In this document: positions 1 through 11,283 of the stretch, piece by piece
Numbering within the stretch: the stretch's first letter is position 1
Layout: every line of letters starts with the position of its first letter
Source: Beroe ovata
Lineage: Eukaryota; Ctenophora; Nuda; Beroida; Beroidae
DNA: 40,331 bases
Reading direction: 5' to 3'
Assembly: GCA_946803715.1 (NCBI GenBank)
Contig: CAMPET010000410.1
Span: forward strand, 1-40,331
Made by a program: the position numbers and the translations under genes
The notes under the pieces: generated by a model
The model's database searches: none
What the model was told of the DNA's origin: nothing
What the model saw: only the letters and a program-made list of their open reading frames with translations

Positions 1-44
1 AGTTTGAATCGCCGTGATTGTACATCAGCATGGAATTTATCTTG

Positions 45-604
45 TCATGGGATTAGTGCCAATGTCATGAAGTGTCCTAAACCAATCCTACAACTATAGA
101 TGGGTACTACAGATGGGCACATGCCTGCAGTGTTAGGAGGGCTGGTCACTGGAACTGATTTCGGGCAGTTATCTAACTTTTTCTTCGTAACTTTGTTACT
201 CGATTTCTCCACCACTCCGTGTGTCTTGGCTGGCTTTGGTCTCTGCAATAGTTCCACGGATATCAACAGTCATTCAAGTGAAGCTTCAAAAAAGACACAC
301 AGGAATTGATAACGAGCAACTATGTTAGACTTGATGTTACACTGTAATCTGTAACACTGTAGCATCACTTACACTGTAACATCAGTTACACTGTAACATT
401 AGTGACTCTGTAACATCAGTTACACTGTAACATCAGTTACACTGTAACATCAGTAAGTTTTACTGATCTACTCACATCGGTTGCTGCCAATGGTGGGAAA
501 GTTGTAGACGGGAGCAGTGTTGTCATTGCAGAAGTGTTGTGCAGAGTCAGTCTAGCTGCTGACCTACTGTGATTGTTCACGTGAATTGGCGGCAAGAAAC
601 TCAT
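45..604 (-). CDS. Unknown protein, first two candidate exons
   Basis: Exon 1 runs 604-476 from an ATG and encodes 43 residues rich in Ser, Thr and Pro, beginning MSFLPPIHVNNHSRS. It ends in GAT followed by a consensus GTGAGT donor. Exon 2 starts at 242 after a TTGCAG acceptor and continues in the same phase (RPKPAKTHGVVEKSS), giving a basic, Lys-rich stretch open to 45. Its 3' end is uncertain: a GTAGTA donor lies near 115, or the frame simply runs off. The two exons are separated by an intron that contains the tandem repeat at 334-456. I do not recognise the protein. Support is the strong donor and acceptor and the matching phase 0 join; there is no domain evidence. The frame could instead be an untranslated or chance opening. 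Confidence 0.4.
334..456. repeat. Tandem repeat, 17-18 bp unit
   Basis: About six imperfect copies of a unit like ACACTGTAACATCAGTT, lying inside the putative intron of the minus-strand gene at 45-604. Confidence 0.85.
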
Positions 605-899
605 GGCGCACAGACGAATTAGTAAAACGAAATCGTTAGAAATGACTAATAGTGAGAGAGCAGTCACACAGATCTACTCTATAGATCTGACGTGTTTGTA
701 TCGTGTGACGTATGGGTCACGTGCAGTAGTCTTGGTCACGTGGTGCTTATCGTGTTTTAGATATCGATCTGCAATCGAAGGGAAAGAGGGAAACCATCTT
801 TTGTGGCAAACATCCGCAGGGTTGTTAAATGTTGCACGTGCAAGTTTTAAAGGAAACTTAACCATTCGCGCGGGGCAAGTGTTAGGAAAATCACAATGT

Positions 900-2203
900 T
901 CACGTGATAGCTTTCTGAGAATACTCATCAATATTTCTATATTAAATAACGTGCTATTGATTAAACTTAACCACTTTAAACTGTAATTGGTTATCATCGG
1001 ACAACTTTAAACACATAGAAAATAGAAAAGTATGACTAAATTGTGACGATAATCCAAAACTGCGTATGGATAAGATTTCTATTTCACGTTTTAACAATGA
1101 TATAGTCGATTGTAATGATACGTTAAAAAAATCAGAATAATATTCGACAAATATTTATCATTGCTTGCTATTCGAGGCATTTTGGATCCGGAAATAACGT
1201 ACGGCATGGCTGTGAAAATCTATTTTTGGAGAGTTTTTAGAAGTTTTCCAAGATTCACAGATGCATGGTAGGCTGTAGGCCGATACATTTATTAAAGGAC
1301 TGCAAGAGGGGCTGTACATGGCCTATATTTGCGAGCAGCAAGTATGCGAAGCAAGCAGTATGACGACCATACGTTATGGAAGGGGACACTGCAAGAGTTA
1401 TCAAATAATTCATCAAATATAGCCGTTGCTAGGGAATGGAGTCACGTGACCAAGCAGCATCGATCAAGCAAAGTATCTGTATAGCTAAAGTGATCTAACA
1501 CTAAAATACGTGGTATTGGATTCAAACCGGCTAGGTGCTGCTCAGGTTTAGAAACAAAGATTGGACTATTTTCAGACCAGCTAAGAAGGACAAGGATTAA
1601 ATAACGCCTTGGATATTCATTAAATTATGGTTGTATGATACATAATCTATACGTTATGAGACAGGTTAAGATGTAAGTGCATGGATGAGTTGGTTTTTAA
1701 CGAAATGAGGAGAGCAATTGTGAGAAATGGAGAGGTCACCACACCTATGACACGTTGTGACAAGAACATGCACGTTAAACCAGCCACATGTTGTACAAGA
1801 CACACAAGTGCATGACGTCACCAGAATGACGTGATTGGGTGGTAACATTAGACAACGTTTAAAGTGACCCACCAAAATTAGCCTTTACATAGAACATAGA
1901 AGGGAACTGGGAAAGGACCATGAATTTTAGCCGAAATCGGGGAAATCGGAGTATTGAATTTCGAAACCTGCCGTATTTCTGGTGAAGTGACTGCCGCGTA
2001 GAAGTGCTGCCGCTTGCCATAGTGTTCACTTAATTTCTTCAGGACATTGAGCTGCTGGGAATAGGGACAAGTTATGTTTTGGGAGGAAAAGTGCGGTTGA
2101 GTGTCATTCATGCAATAATTAATTAGTTTTGAGCACTAATTGATTACCAATTAAATTGGTGGAACAGTCAGAATGGCATGACGATCAATACTGTGGTACT
2201 GTC
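900..2203. repeat. Copy A of a 1.3-kb duplicated segment (contig end)
   Basis: This segment matches 12279-13584 almost base for base, with a handful of substitutions and one short indel near 1500. The match ends exactly at the single N at 2204, and its partner begins exactly after the single N at 12278. I see no convincing gene in it: the frames on either strand are short, low in recognisable motifs and equally open in both copies. It is best read as the end of one contig overlapping the start of another. Confidence 0.85.
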
Positions 2204-2204
2204 N
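2204..2204. other. Single-N contig join
   Basis: A lone N separates copy A of the 1.3-kb segment from unrelated sequence. From 2205 to 2914 I find no exon; in particular no Gly-Asn-Thr-Cys-Phe motif for the missing catalytic exon of the downstream deubiquitinase. Confidence 0.9.
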
Positions 2205-2914
2205 TTCTATCGATAGAAAACGTCTGGCTTCTGGGAGCTGCCTCCCCAGGCCTCTGCCCATTCCCCTTCACTTTTAACCGTATACCATACATCTGCACTT
2301 CTGATTGGCATTTTGAGAACACCTAATACCTATGGAATAGACTTCTAAATTAATAAGTACAACCATGTTGAGATGATGATTCAAGTAAGTTTCGAAAATT
2401 GATATAGGATACAGGAATAAGAAACCAGTTAAGAAACTTGTAGGCTCAAAATCGCGAAAAAATAAGAAACCTCTAGCCTAGGATTTTAATAAGTTTCTTA
2501 TAAAAGAAACTGAGTGTAAACTTGAATCTCTTTTGATTCAGATAATAATTTGTTTTCCATTCTAACAACCATATTCTACACCTACCGCAGTCATTGTAGA
2601 GCTCAGCGCGCACAGTAGTGTCATTATTTCGCATCTCATGTCATTTTCATGTGACACTTCTCATAAAGTATAGGAATCACGCTTCTTGACAGTAAAGAAA
2701 TAGCTCATGATGCCCACTGTCACGTTATCGACATTATTTTCTGTGTTTGCGTAGGACGCGGTTGCATTCTACTGATACTTTTTCGTTGCGGAATAGCGCG
2801 TCGCGCGCGCGTGGGAATTTCGTGCGCGCTTGTAATTGAAATTCATAGCACTTCATCTTCTTTCCCGATTATTTTATTTGCTTCATATCCGGTTTCATAT
2901 CACATTTATTTCAG

Positions 2915-4636
2915 GTTTTTCAAGAGATGTGCTCTTACAATACGTGCTTGTCTGATGGGCAGCAGGACGCACAAGAAGCGTACCATGCCATTGTCCACTC
3001 TATGGGCAGTGAAGAGGCGCGGAGAAGGAAAGACGCTGTCCTTGAGAAGTTTGGAGTTGTTAGAGCCACATTCAGAGATCTGCCTCGAGAAAAGAAGAAG
3101 AAGATTTCTGACTACGCCACTTCAGCGCGTTCTGGAACGTTTATCAATCACTTATTCGGCGGAACTACCATGAATCAAATAACATGTTTAACGTGTGGTA
3201 GTATCACCAAAACCATGGACTATTTTGTGGACCTGTCCGTTCCGCTGCCCAAGAAAAGGGAGAAGAACTGTGCCAAACCGAAGCCTGCCCAGGATGCTGG
3301 CATGAGTAAGCATCAGAAGAAGAAACAGCAGAAAGATAACCGAAAAGGGAAGAAAGGCAGGGATCGTCGATCAAGTGCGAATGCTGTGTGTGAAACTGAA
3401 CCGAACAAAGAAGAAGAAGCTACGATTGAACATGAAAATGGTGTGAATGTGGAAACACTATCTGAGGACAGGGCATCGTTGATCCCTGAATCTCCAACTA
3501 CGAGTGAAGCTATCGAAATGGGTGATATATTGCTTGAATGTGATAATGACCAAGGAAATGGAAATGTGGACCTAACGTCTGTTAACATGTCCACCGCTGA
3601 CACTGATGACCGTGCCAATCATGTGGCTGAATGGTTGGACAGTTTGGTAGAGGACACAGGAGACATGTGCTGCGATGATCTTATCATTGAGGGCAAGAGA
3701 ATCGATCATGCTGATGACGAAGACACGACTGATTTGTGTGAAAAGTTAGATAAGATGGTCATTGAAGGGCCTGTTACAAGATCTGCAAAACTGAGGGGTG
3801 GCTACGGAGTGACGTTAGATCGGGCGAGTAATGACGGTGATATATTCTCCGGTCTGTTTGATCAAGAAGATGAAGAAGAGGAAGGTCCCAAGAAGAATGA
3901 GGAGGAGGAGGAAGTTCCAAACTACAACGAGCTGGACACGTCGGGGTGTGTCGGGGACACACTGGAGGCGTGCATTGCCGAGTTCTGCACAGAGGAGCTA
4001 CTGGATGGTGATAATCAGTTTAGTTGTGTGAACTGCGCTAAACAGACAGTCGCCAAGAACTCCCTCAACGTATCCTGTGCCAGATCGACCACTTCTTCCT
4101 TTAGTGGGGACGATGAAGATGTTTCGTCAGTTTCCTCTGGTCACGATGAAGAGAAGATAAAGCCCGTGCTCCGCGATGCAAAATGTCGGTATTACCTCCA
4201 CAAGATGCCGCCCATACTAGTGATCCACATGAAACGGTTCACGGCAAATAACCGGGGAGTCCTGCAGAAAGACAGACGACACGTTGAGTATCCCCTGAAC
4301 CTAGACCTGGATAAGTTTGTCCTGAACAGCGGGTCAGGGAATAAGTACAAATTATTCGGTGTTGTTGACCATTCGGGGTCACTTCACAGAGGCCACTACA
4401 TTGCGTACGTGAGGAAGCGGAATACGGACCTCGATTCTAATTTTAGAAACCGGACAGTGCCCCTCAGTGCACAAATAAAGCTTCTCGGTCAAATGAACTC
4501 TGAGAGCAGTTGCAAGGAAGCAATTGATAAGTGGTTTTGTTGTAACGACGAGCGAATATCAGAGGTTCCCGTGAAGAAAGTGTTGAATGCGGACGCCTAT
4601 CTGTTGTTTTACGAGCGAGTGTTACCGTACTCGTAA
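2915..4636 (+). CDS. USP16/USP45: USP16/USP45-family ubiquitin hydrolase, 3'-terminal exon
   Basis: A single 573-residue exon starting after a TTTATTTCAG acceptor in phase 0. Near its start is the QQDA box (DGQQDAQE), preceded by VFQEMC as in USP16/45. CXXC zinc pairs follow (CLTC, later CVNC), then a long acidic, Lys-rich linker at about 3240-4060. The C-terminal half has the conserved IHMKRF strand, the catalytic His in GHYIAYVR (codon 4394-4396), the Asn-Asp of WFCCND at 4544-4549, and the closing AYLLFYER. These enzymes cleave ubiquitin from substrates such as histone H2A (USP16) or DNA-repair factors (USP45). The N-terminal ZnF-UBP domain and catalytic Cys box must lie on upstream exons that are absent from this window, probably because a contig begins at 2205. 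Which paralog it is cannot be settled. The family call is firm. Confidence 0.93.
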   Translation, partial: VFQEMCSYNTCLSDGQQDAQEAYHAIVHSMGSEEARRRKDAVLEKFGVVRATFRDLPREKKKKISDYATSARSGTFINHLFGGTTMNQITCLTCGSITKTMDYFVDLSVPLPKKREKNCAKPKPAQDAGMSKHQKKKQQKDNRKGKKGRDRRSSANAVCETEPNKEEEATIEHENGVNVETLSEDRASLIPESPTTSEAIEMGDILLECDNDQGNGNVDLTSVNMSTADTDDRANHVAEWLDSLVEDTGDMCCDDLIIEGKRIDHADDEDTTDLCEKLDKMVIEGPVTRSAKLRGGYGVTLDRASNDGDIFSGLFDQEDEEEEGPKKNEEEEEVPNYNELDTSGCVGDTLEACIAEFCTEELLDGDNQFSCVNCAKQTVAKNSLNVSCARSTTSSFSGDDEDVSSVSSGHDEEKIKPVLRDAKCRYYLHKMPPILVIHMKRFTANNRGVLQKDRRHVEYPLNLDLDKFVLNSGSGNKYKLFGVVDHSGSLHRGHYIAYVRKRNTDLDSNFRNRTVPLSAQIKLLGQMNSESSCKEAIDKWFCCNDERISEVPVKKVLNADAYLLFYERVLPYS

Positions 4637-5465
4637 CACATGTTACACAGACGTGTAACACACGTTACATGTTACAGGGGATGTTGCTCTTTGTTTTGGT
4701 GTAATGGGGTTGCGACTTAACAGTCTAGATTTGATATCGTTTGAAATTTACCGGTATGTGTACAAATCGGTGTAAATGGGGGCAGAACTTTGACTTCAAA
4801 TTGCGTGTCCCTCTCATTTTGCACCCATTTTCACCTATGCGTGCACATATTGGTTACAAAGATGCTTAGTGAGAGATATTGACCCGTTTTACCCATGGTA
4901 TTGTGAATTGCATTGGTTGCATGACGTATGAAATGTGATGTGAGCGGAGTTTTTATAAACTGAGGTTGTTTTCTTCATCAATTTGCATCATTGACGTTTT
5001 ATTTCTGTTTGTTTCTTTTTCAGTTTCAGAGTTTCATACCCAAGAGTCTACCTAACCCTGTCGTCATTCTATAGTGAAATGTCAGAAGTAGCAGGAATCA
5101 GGATGAAGCCTGGAACTAGCCAGAGTGCTAACACGTGTTGATATATTGTGTTAACATGTGATAACACGTGTTAACAATGAAACAGAGAATTTTGACCAGA
5201 GGTCAGAGTTGCAGATGGATGGCTATTGTCTACAAGGTGCGTCTCATTGCCATGGCAACAATGTTTATACACAGCTACTATATAAATGAAGCCACACACA
5301 TCAATAGCTTGTGTACATTGTAACCTTTTTTGTGATACTTCTTTTCTTTAAATCAAAACGTGTACCATCTTCACTCACTCTTACATCCCAGTTTGTAGTT
5401 AACCACGTTTCACAGTCTTGTCACTTGTCACTTGTCACTTGTTAAACTGCATCCCACTCCGAGAC
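4637..5465 (+). other. Intergenic region between deubiquitinase and reticulocalbin genes
   Basis: No coding exon is convincing. The first 40 bases carry overlapping direct and inverted copies of TGTTACA/ACGTGTAACAC, and 5131-5178 has further ACACGTGTT-type palindromes. A TTTCTTTTTCAG acceptor at about 5024 may open a 5' untranslated exon of the next gene. Confidence 0.4.
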
Positions 5466-7414
5466 ATGTCCATTTTATTTGCAGTGTCTCTTTTCTCCAC
5501 AAGGTTTGTGACCACTGTAAGCACTGACGAACAAAGACAAAAGTCTTTCACTCCAGCCGCTTACTCATATCTCCTCTGTTTTCAGTTATTTCTCACTCCA
5601 CCCTCTCGTATCTGCATCAACTGGATCGTTCCTGGGTGATTATGCACGTCGTATGAAATGGGAGCCACAGCAGCTAGAGGAGAAAATACGCTGGCTGGTG
5701 AGTTTATTAAGTGATTGTGACTATGGACTGGAGTGATTATGAAGTGATCGTCAAGTGACCGTCACTTCATTTGACCCATTGTTCAAAAGTTGCACTCAGC
5801 GTGTCACCAGCAATGAAACACGTGGCATTCCCACAGCATGACATTGTCACTCACACGATTTTTTCCGAATGAACGCACTGATTCAACAGATCAAACATCA
5901 TTAGCTTGATACTTCAGACATCATTTGATCGATACTTCAGTTGGAAAATCGAATTGATAGCAACGGGGACGCTAAGTTGAGTAGCTATGAGATGAAGAGT
6001 TGGATGCAGCGAGTTTACTATGATAAGTTAGAGAAACAAACCACCGAACAGTTCTTCGCTTGTAACAAGAAAAAGGTACTTTAAAGAGAAGTTATCATAT
6101 TCGACATCAACTTCAAGAAAATCCGAAGCACAGTTGAAATGAATATACTTTCTCGGGTCTGCCTCACTCACTTTTACCCTTCCGCTTCTCGTCAGATCTG
6201 AGATACCCCGGCCCCAGCGATTCTTCTCCACATCCACCATTCCAAACCCTCCCCCAATCTTAGATTGAATCTGATCACTCTCATCCTCCTCCCCCCGCTC
6301 TCACCCCTCAGGACAACGACCTAAGTCTGGACGAGTATCTGACTTGTCTCCACTCGAGGTCTGATAACCCACTCCAGAGTGAGAAGGATGAGACAAGGAT
6401 GATCGCCCGGTGGCGGAGAGCAGATGATGATGGCGATGGTGGACTCTCCCTGTGAGTATGAGATGAGGACCTAGTGAGAATAGAGCTGAGTGAAAAGTTG
6501 TGAGGATAGGGGGTGGGTGGAGGGCCGATTATTCAACATCCTTGAAATTTAGCTGGGATTTCGAGAAAGGGGACTCTTTCAAGTGGTTAGGATTCACATT
6601 CGAGTAGAGAGTCACCGTTACATATTTCCACTTCCTCACACTCAGTAAACTATCAGGGATGAGTTTGGCACGTTCAGTGCACCCAGAGAGGTGCACAATC
6701 AGAAGATGCACGGACTACTAGTGGATGAATACATCGAGGATAGGGATGCTGACGGAGATGCACATCTATCTCTATCCGAAATGATTGGTATGTCTCTTAG
6801 ATGCTGAATCTGTCGAATCGACAGTTCCAACCCACATCTCTCATGTGGTCGCATCTCCTTTATGTTTAAATGTACGTGTATCCTCTATTGTTAGTTTTCA
6901 TCAAACACCACAGAGTTTGAGCCAGACACCGACGAAGCGACTGTTAGGGAGCGGTTCAAAACTATTGACCAAAACAAGGTTTGTAATCTAAGTTTTAACA
7001 GTAAATAGTGAATAACCCCACCGATCAGCACCGCTGTATCTGGACTGATTATTCCCTGATCAGGACGGGTTGCTGTCCCATCCTGAGGTGGAAGAGGACA
7101 TGTTCCCTCAGGCAGGGACAGATGATGGTGGCGATGAAATGGACAAGGAAATCGCTCACATCTTGGGTACTTTACACATAGTAAACTGAAATTCCTACTT
7201 CACGGAACTACGTATCGCTATTGCTCCTTTATCTAGGAATAATCTTGACATTGTGCCAATTAATCTACTTGTTTATTTATTTTCAGTTGACGGAGACACG
7301 GATGAAGATGGGTTGATCAGTTATCAGGAAATGGTGTATAATCTCCATGTCTTTATGGGGACACAAGTCTTGCACAAGGGTACAATCTTACACCGGTCCC
7401 ATGATGAACTTTGA
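5466..7414 (+). CDS. Reticulocalbin-like CREC-family EF-hand protein with C-terminal HDEL
   Basis: Eight exons keep phase throughout: 5466-5503, 5586-5697, 5941-6075, 6312-6451, 6657-6787, 6914-6978, 7064-7166, 7287-7414. They total 852 bases, 283 residues plus stop. The N-terminus MSILFAVSLFSTS looks like a signal peptide. Six EF-hand loops follow: DSNGDAKLSSYE, a degenerate second (NKKKDNDLSLDE, lacking Asp at position 1), DDDGDGGLSLDE, DADGDAHLSLSE, DQNKDGLLSHPE and DTDEDGLISYQE. The protein ends RSHDEL, the ER retrieval signal of reticulocalbins, so it should be a low-affinity Ca-binding protein of the ER lumen acting in chaperoning and secretion. It is slightly shorter than vertebrate members (about 315-360). 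AATAAA at 7668 is a candidate poly(A) signal. Exons 5 (end) to 8 recur after the N at 8039 as an allelic copy. Which CREC paralog it is remains open. Confidence 0.93.
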
Positions 7415-8038
7415 AAAAACTCCGATTTTCAAACTTGTAAAACAGGAAGCTGGACAGCTTGCAGTTTGTCAGTCAATCTCATGTGAGTGGAGATTAAAAT
7501 TTCACGTGACGATTTTTTTAATATATAGCGTTTTTTCACGAAACCCGCAATGAACGTTTTTGTGGTGTTGAAAAAACTGCCACTTGAATGTCCGTGGCTT
7601 CGATCACGTTTTAGCATGTAGAATTAAACTGTGAGAACTCAGAAACGTGGCTTCTGAAAATACAGTGAATAAAATTTAGTCGCAAAAAACAATGATATTC
7701 TGCCATAGCATCGGCAATATTGCTACGACACAAAGTACTATGACATAAAATCTCAAAAATGGTAAATTTAGAAACAAATATCCACGTAAGACTCAGACAA
7801 TGATAATAGTCCATGTCCCAGTATAAACCTGACAATCCCGCCATATTTCAATGCAGAGACATCTCCCATTCTCCCTCAAGCAGCTGCACTGGTGACTGTA
7901 TTCCAGTTCGGTTGGTCCTTCACCCGGCCCAGCCACTCTTGTAACCTGGGCCACTGGGCCAGGGACTCCGTGTTCGCATCCTCCAGAACAAGGGCCACGG
8001 CACTGTCACAGAACCAGGCCGTGGGACCCAGGAGGAAG
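6766..8038. repeat. Allele 1 of a 1.26-kb unmerged overlap (reticulocalbin 3' end and GST-like last exon)
   Basis: The segment holds the end of reticulocalbin exon 5, exons 6-8, the 3' flank, and on the minus strand a truncated copy of the last exon of the GST-like gene (7876-8038). It stops at the N at 8039, where the same sequence begins again. Confidence 0.92.
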
Positions 8039-8039
8039 N

Positions 8040-9296
8040 CTATCTCTATCCGAAATGATTGGTATGTCTCTTTGACAGATTCAACCCACTCTTTGACAGA
8101 TTCAACCCATGTACGTACATTCTCTATCGTTAGTTTTCATCAAACCTCACAGAGTTTGAGCCAGACACCGACGAAGCGACTGTTAGGGAGCGGTTCAAGG
8201 CTGTTGACCAAAACAAGGTTTGTAATCTAAGTTTTAACAGTAAATAGTGAATAATCCCAAATAACGTTTGATAACGATCGATCAGCACCGCTGTATTTGG
8301 ACCGATTATTCCCTGATCAGGACGGGTTGCTGTCCCATCCTGAGGTGGAAGAGGACATGTTCCCTCAGCCCTGGACAGATGATGGTGGCGATGAAATGGA
8401 CAAGGAAATCGCTCACATCTTGGGTACTTTACACATGATAAACTGAAATTCCTACTTCACGGAACTACGTATCGCTATTGCTCCTTTATCTAGGAGTAAT
8501 CTTGACATTGTGCCAATAGTTATACTTGTTTTGTTTATTTTCAGTTGACGGAGACACGGATAAAGATGGACTGATCAGTTATCAGGAAATGGTGGATAAC
8601 CTCCATGTCTTTATGGGGACACAAGTCTTGCACAAGGGTACAATCTTACACCGATCCCATGATGAACTTTGAAAAAACTCCGATTTGCAAACTTGTAAAA
8701 CAGGTAGCTGGACAGCTGGCAGTTTGTCATTCAATCTCATGTGAGTGGAGATTAAAATTTCACGTGACGATTTTTTTAATATATAGCGTTTTTTCACGAA
8801 ACCCGCAATAAACATTTTTGTGGTGTTGAAAAAACTGCCACTTGAATGTCCGTGGCTTTGATCACGTTTTAGCATGTAAAATTAAACTATGAGAACTCAA
8901 AAACGTGGCTTCTGAAAATACAGTGAATAAAATTTAGTCGCAAAAAACAATGATATTCTGCCATAGCATCGACAATATTGCTACGACACATAATATTATG
9001 ACATAAAATCTCAAAAATGGTAAATGCAGAAACAAATATCCACGTAAGACTCAAACCAGATTAAGAGTCCATGTCCCAGTATTAACCTGACAATCCCGCC
9101 ATATTTCAATGCAGAGACATCTCCCATTCTCCCTCAAGCAGCTCCACTGGTGACTGTATTCCAGTTCGGTTGGTCCTTCACCCGGCCCAGCCACTCTTGT
9201 AACCTGGGCCACTGGGCCAGGGACTCCGTGTTCGCATCCTCCAGAACAAGGGCCACGGCACTGTCACAGAACCAGGCCGTGGGACCCAGGAGGAAG
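8040..9296. repeat. Allele 2 of the overlap, with second copy of reticulocalbin exons 6-8
   Basis: Duplicate exons lie at 8153-8217, 8321-8423 and 8545-8672 with identical phases and the same HDEL end. Compared with allele 1 there are substitutions in the coding part: Gln-Ala-Gly becomes Gln-Pro-Trp before TDDGG, Glu becomes Lys in the sixth EF loop, Tyr becomes Asp after QEMV, and Lys-Thr becomes Lys-Ala before the fifth loop. The intron before exon 6 has a short deletion and insertion. The copy has no 5' exons of its own, so it is not a second gene. AATAAA recurs at 8926. Confidence 0.9.
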
Positions 9297-11042
9297 AGAC
9301 GAGTGGAGAAGATCTGAGGGAGTTTGTGTGATGAACGTGATGTGTGAGGAGAAGATGTGAGAAAGTATCGGTGATGTGTTCCCTCTGATTCCATGTGACA
9401 AAACATCATCTCACCTTGTCGAGCATGTCAAAGTACAATGACGCGCTGTCAAGCGATGATTTCTGGAGCTCGTTAGTGACATTGTCATGTGAACCTCTCT
9501 TCAACTCACTGCCAGCCAAGTACACTAAATCCCTGAAATCAGATCGGATTAGTACGGTTGTCGTATTATAAGAAATCTGCTCCAAGTGTCTCACTGTCTC
9601 GCTGCAGTAGTTGTATCCTTGTCAGATTCAGCAGTATTCGACTGGTCACTGGTGTCATATATCTGTGTCATGTAAGCAACGTCATGTGTCATTTACCTGT
9701 GTAGTACAGAGACAGCCCAGTGGACCCAACTGAACGACTGGCTTATCTCCGCAGTGTCTGCACCCATCAACAAGTTGTTCGTGTAGAAGTTACAGATGTG
9801 TCTGATGATAGCTGTCCTGCAGAGAGGGGTATCATTTTGCATTGTATAGATTGAGATAGATCGAAAATCGGACTTCGAATTTATTTTGAAAGTTAGATTC
9901 TCGTCAGATGCTATCACTGCTAGGATCTAAATTCTAAATCGATAAGAATTTTCACTTACGGCTGTCCTAGTATACTGTCGCCGTCTGTAAAAATGCAGTG
10001 TTTGCAGAATGATGGGACTCCTTGCGATGCTCTATGCGCTTCTTTGGATGTGATTGGTATCTTCTTGAACGGCATTTGGGACTGAAAAAATGATAAAGTC
10101 AAGCGAGATGTGATACCGCTCCTTTTGAAACACCTCAGTTTAGTTGTATGCGATGAGAATTTGATATTAATCAACGGCATTGGGGATATTAATCAAGGGA
10201 CCTTCATCTACAAAATAAACTGGAGGAAAAGAAAAATCTTCCCAGAAATATAATCATGATTAACGATGTTCGCATCTGTATAAGTAACTCACCTCTAACA
10301 GATATAGCCACACTAGTCTAGCTAGAGCATGCTTCTCAGTGATAAACAGAGTGAACGGTTCCACCGGTTTCTGCACTAACTTCCTTTTTGGGAGGTAAAA
10401 CTGATTGCCCGTTTTAAGTTCGAAATGCATGGGAGTCTTTGGTTTTTCATCTTTCAGTCGGAGACCGTCTATGTTCTGAGCGGGTATAATTGTTGCTGAC
10501 AACTTGTTGACATTATTTAACTGTACAGGATTTGTTGCTTTCTCTGACGGCTGTGGCTTGCCAAGAGTCTTATCAACAATGTTTGTGTGGCTCTCTGACG
10601 ATGAATTTAATGGTTTTTCAGGAGTTTTCTTCTGTTCTGATGTCATGACTGACGACACAGTGTTCACAGACGATACAGTCCCCAGTGTTGAGGTTATGGA
10701 TGATGAGGTTAACGGTTCATTAACGATGGAAGAGAGGGATGCATGTGGTGTCTTTTCTGTTTTAGTCTTCGGTTGATTTGATGGAGGAGTAGCTGTTTTT
10801 GTTGTTATGGGAACGGAGGATTGTTGGTTTGACTGTTTACCACTGATTGTCGCTTTGGACGGTGGTTGTTTTGTTGGTTTCACTTTGGCCGACCCGCCAG
10901 CGCGTTTCTTGGTACCTGAAGTTGGTTCTGGTCAAGATTCCATATCCCTTTGTGGTGGTAAAATTGTTGAACAGGTATCGCAATCCTTCGCTCTCTTACC
11001 AGCGCATGAAGTAAAAATTTGAACTAAGCAACTCATACTCAT
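9134..11042 (-). CDS. GST-fold protein with long Ser/Thr/Lys-rich N-terminal extension
   Basis: Six exons in phase: 11036-11000 (or from an in-frame ATG at 11042), 10915-10293, 10081-9960, 9816-9697, 9532-9415, 9313-9134, together 400 codons. Residues 1 to about 195 are low-complexity and basic, rich in Ser, Thr, Pro, Gln and Lys. From about residue 199 (PFTLFITEKHALARLVWLYL) a thioredoxin-like half begins, continuing to a FTDGDSILGQPTAIIRHI segment typical of the beta4-alpha3 turn in GST-like folds. A helical C-terminal half follows, ending WLGRVKDQPNWNTV. No clear glutathione-activating Tyr, Ser or Cys is visible at the start of the fold. The shape resembles GST-like adaptors of the animal aminoacyl-tRNA synthetase complex (AIMP2, AIMP3, GST domains of MARS or EPRS), but I cannot assign orthology. 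It converges tail-to-tail with the reticulocalbin gene, about 460 bases apart in allele 2. Confidence 0.82.
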
Positions 11043-11252
11043 ACAGCACAAAATATGGCAAGTGAAGAAAGTGTCACCAGTAGCGATAATATATCCCAAT
11101 ATATCGTGTATCGACTTATGAGCTGAACTCGATTACTCACGTCTCACGCACACACAGAGTGCGACAATTCATGAGCAATGAGCAGTCATTCCTTGGATCA
11201 GGTTGCCAGTGATTTCAACTGCACATCTCTCTCTCACACCTCTTCATTTGTG

Positions 11253-11283
11253 TCACACACACACACACACACTCAAACACACA
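11253..11283. repeat. CA microsatellite
   Basis: A (CA)n run with interruptions, about 220 bases upstream of the GST-like gene start. Confidence 0.85.

Noticed and set aside
674-997. Minus-strand frame of 107 codons at the start of the duplicated segment
   Set aside because: Half of it is duplicated at the other contig and no motif, splice site or codon bias supports it.
8545-8672. A second reticulocalbin gene
   Set aside because: No 5' exons, and copy limits coincide with the contig join; it is an allele.
10504-10776. Plus-strand frame of 90 codons
   Set aside because: It is antisense to exon 2 of the GST-like gene, which is supported by five phase-consistent junctions.
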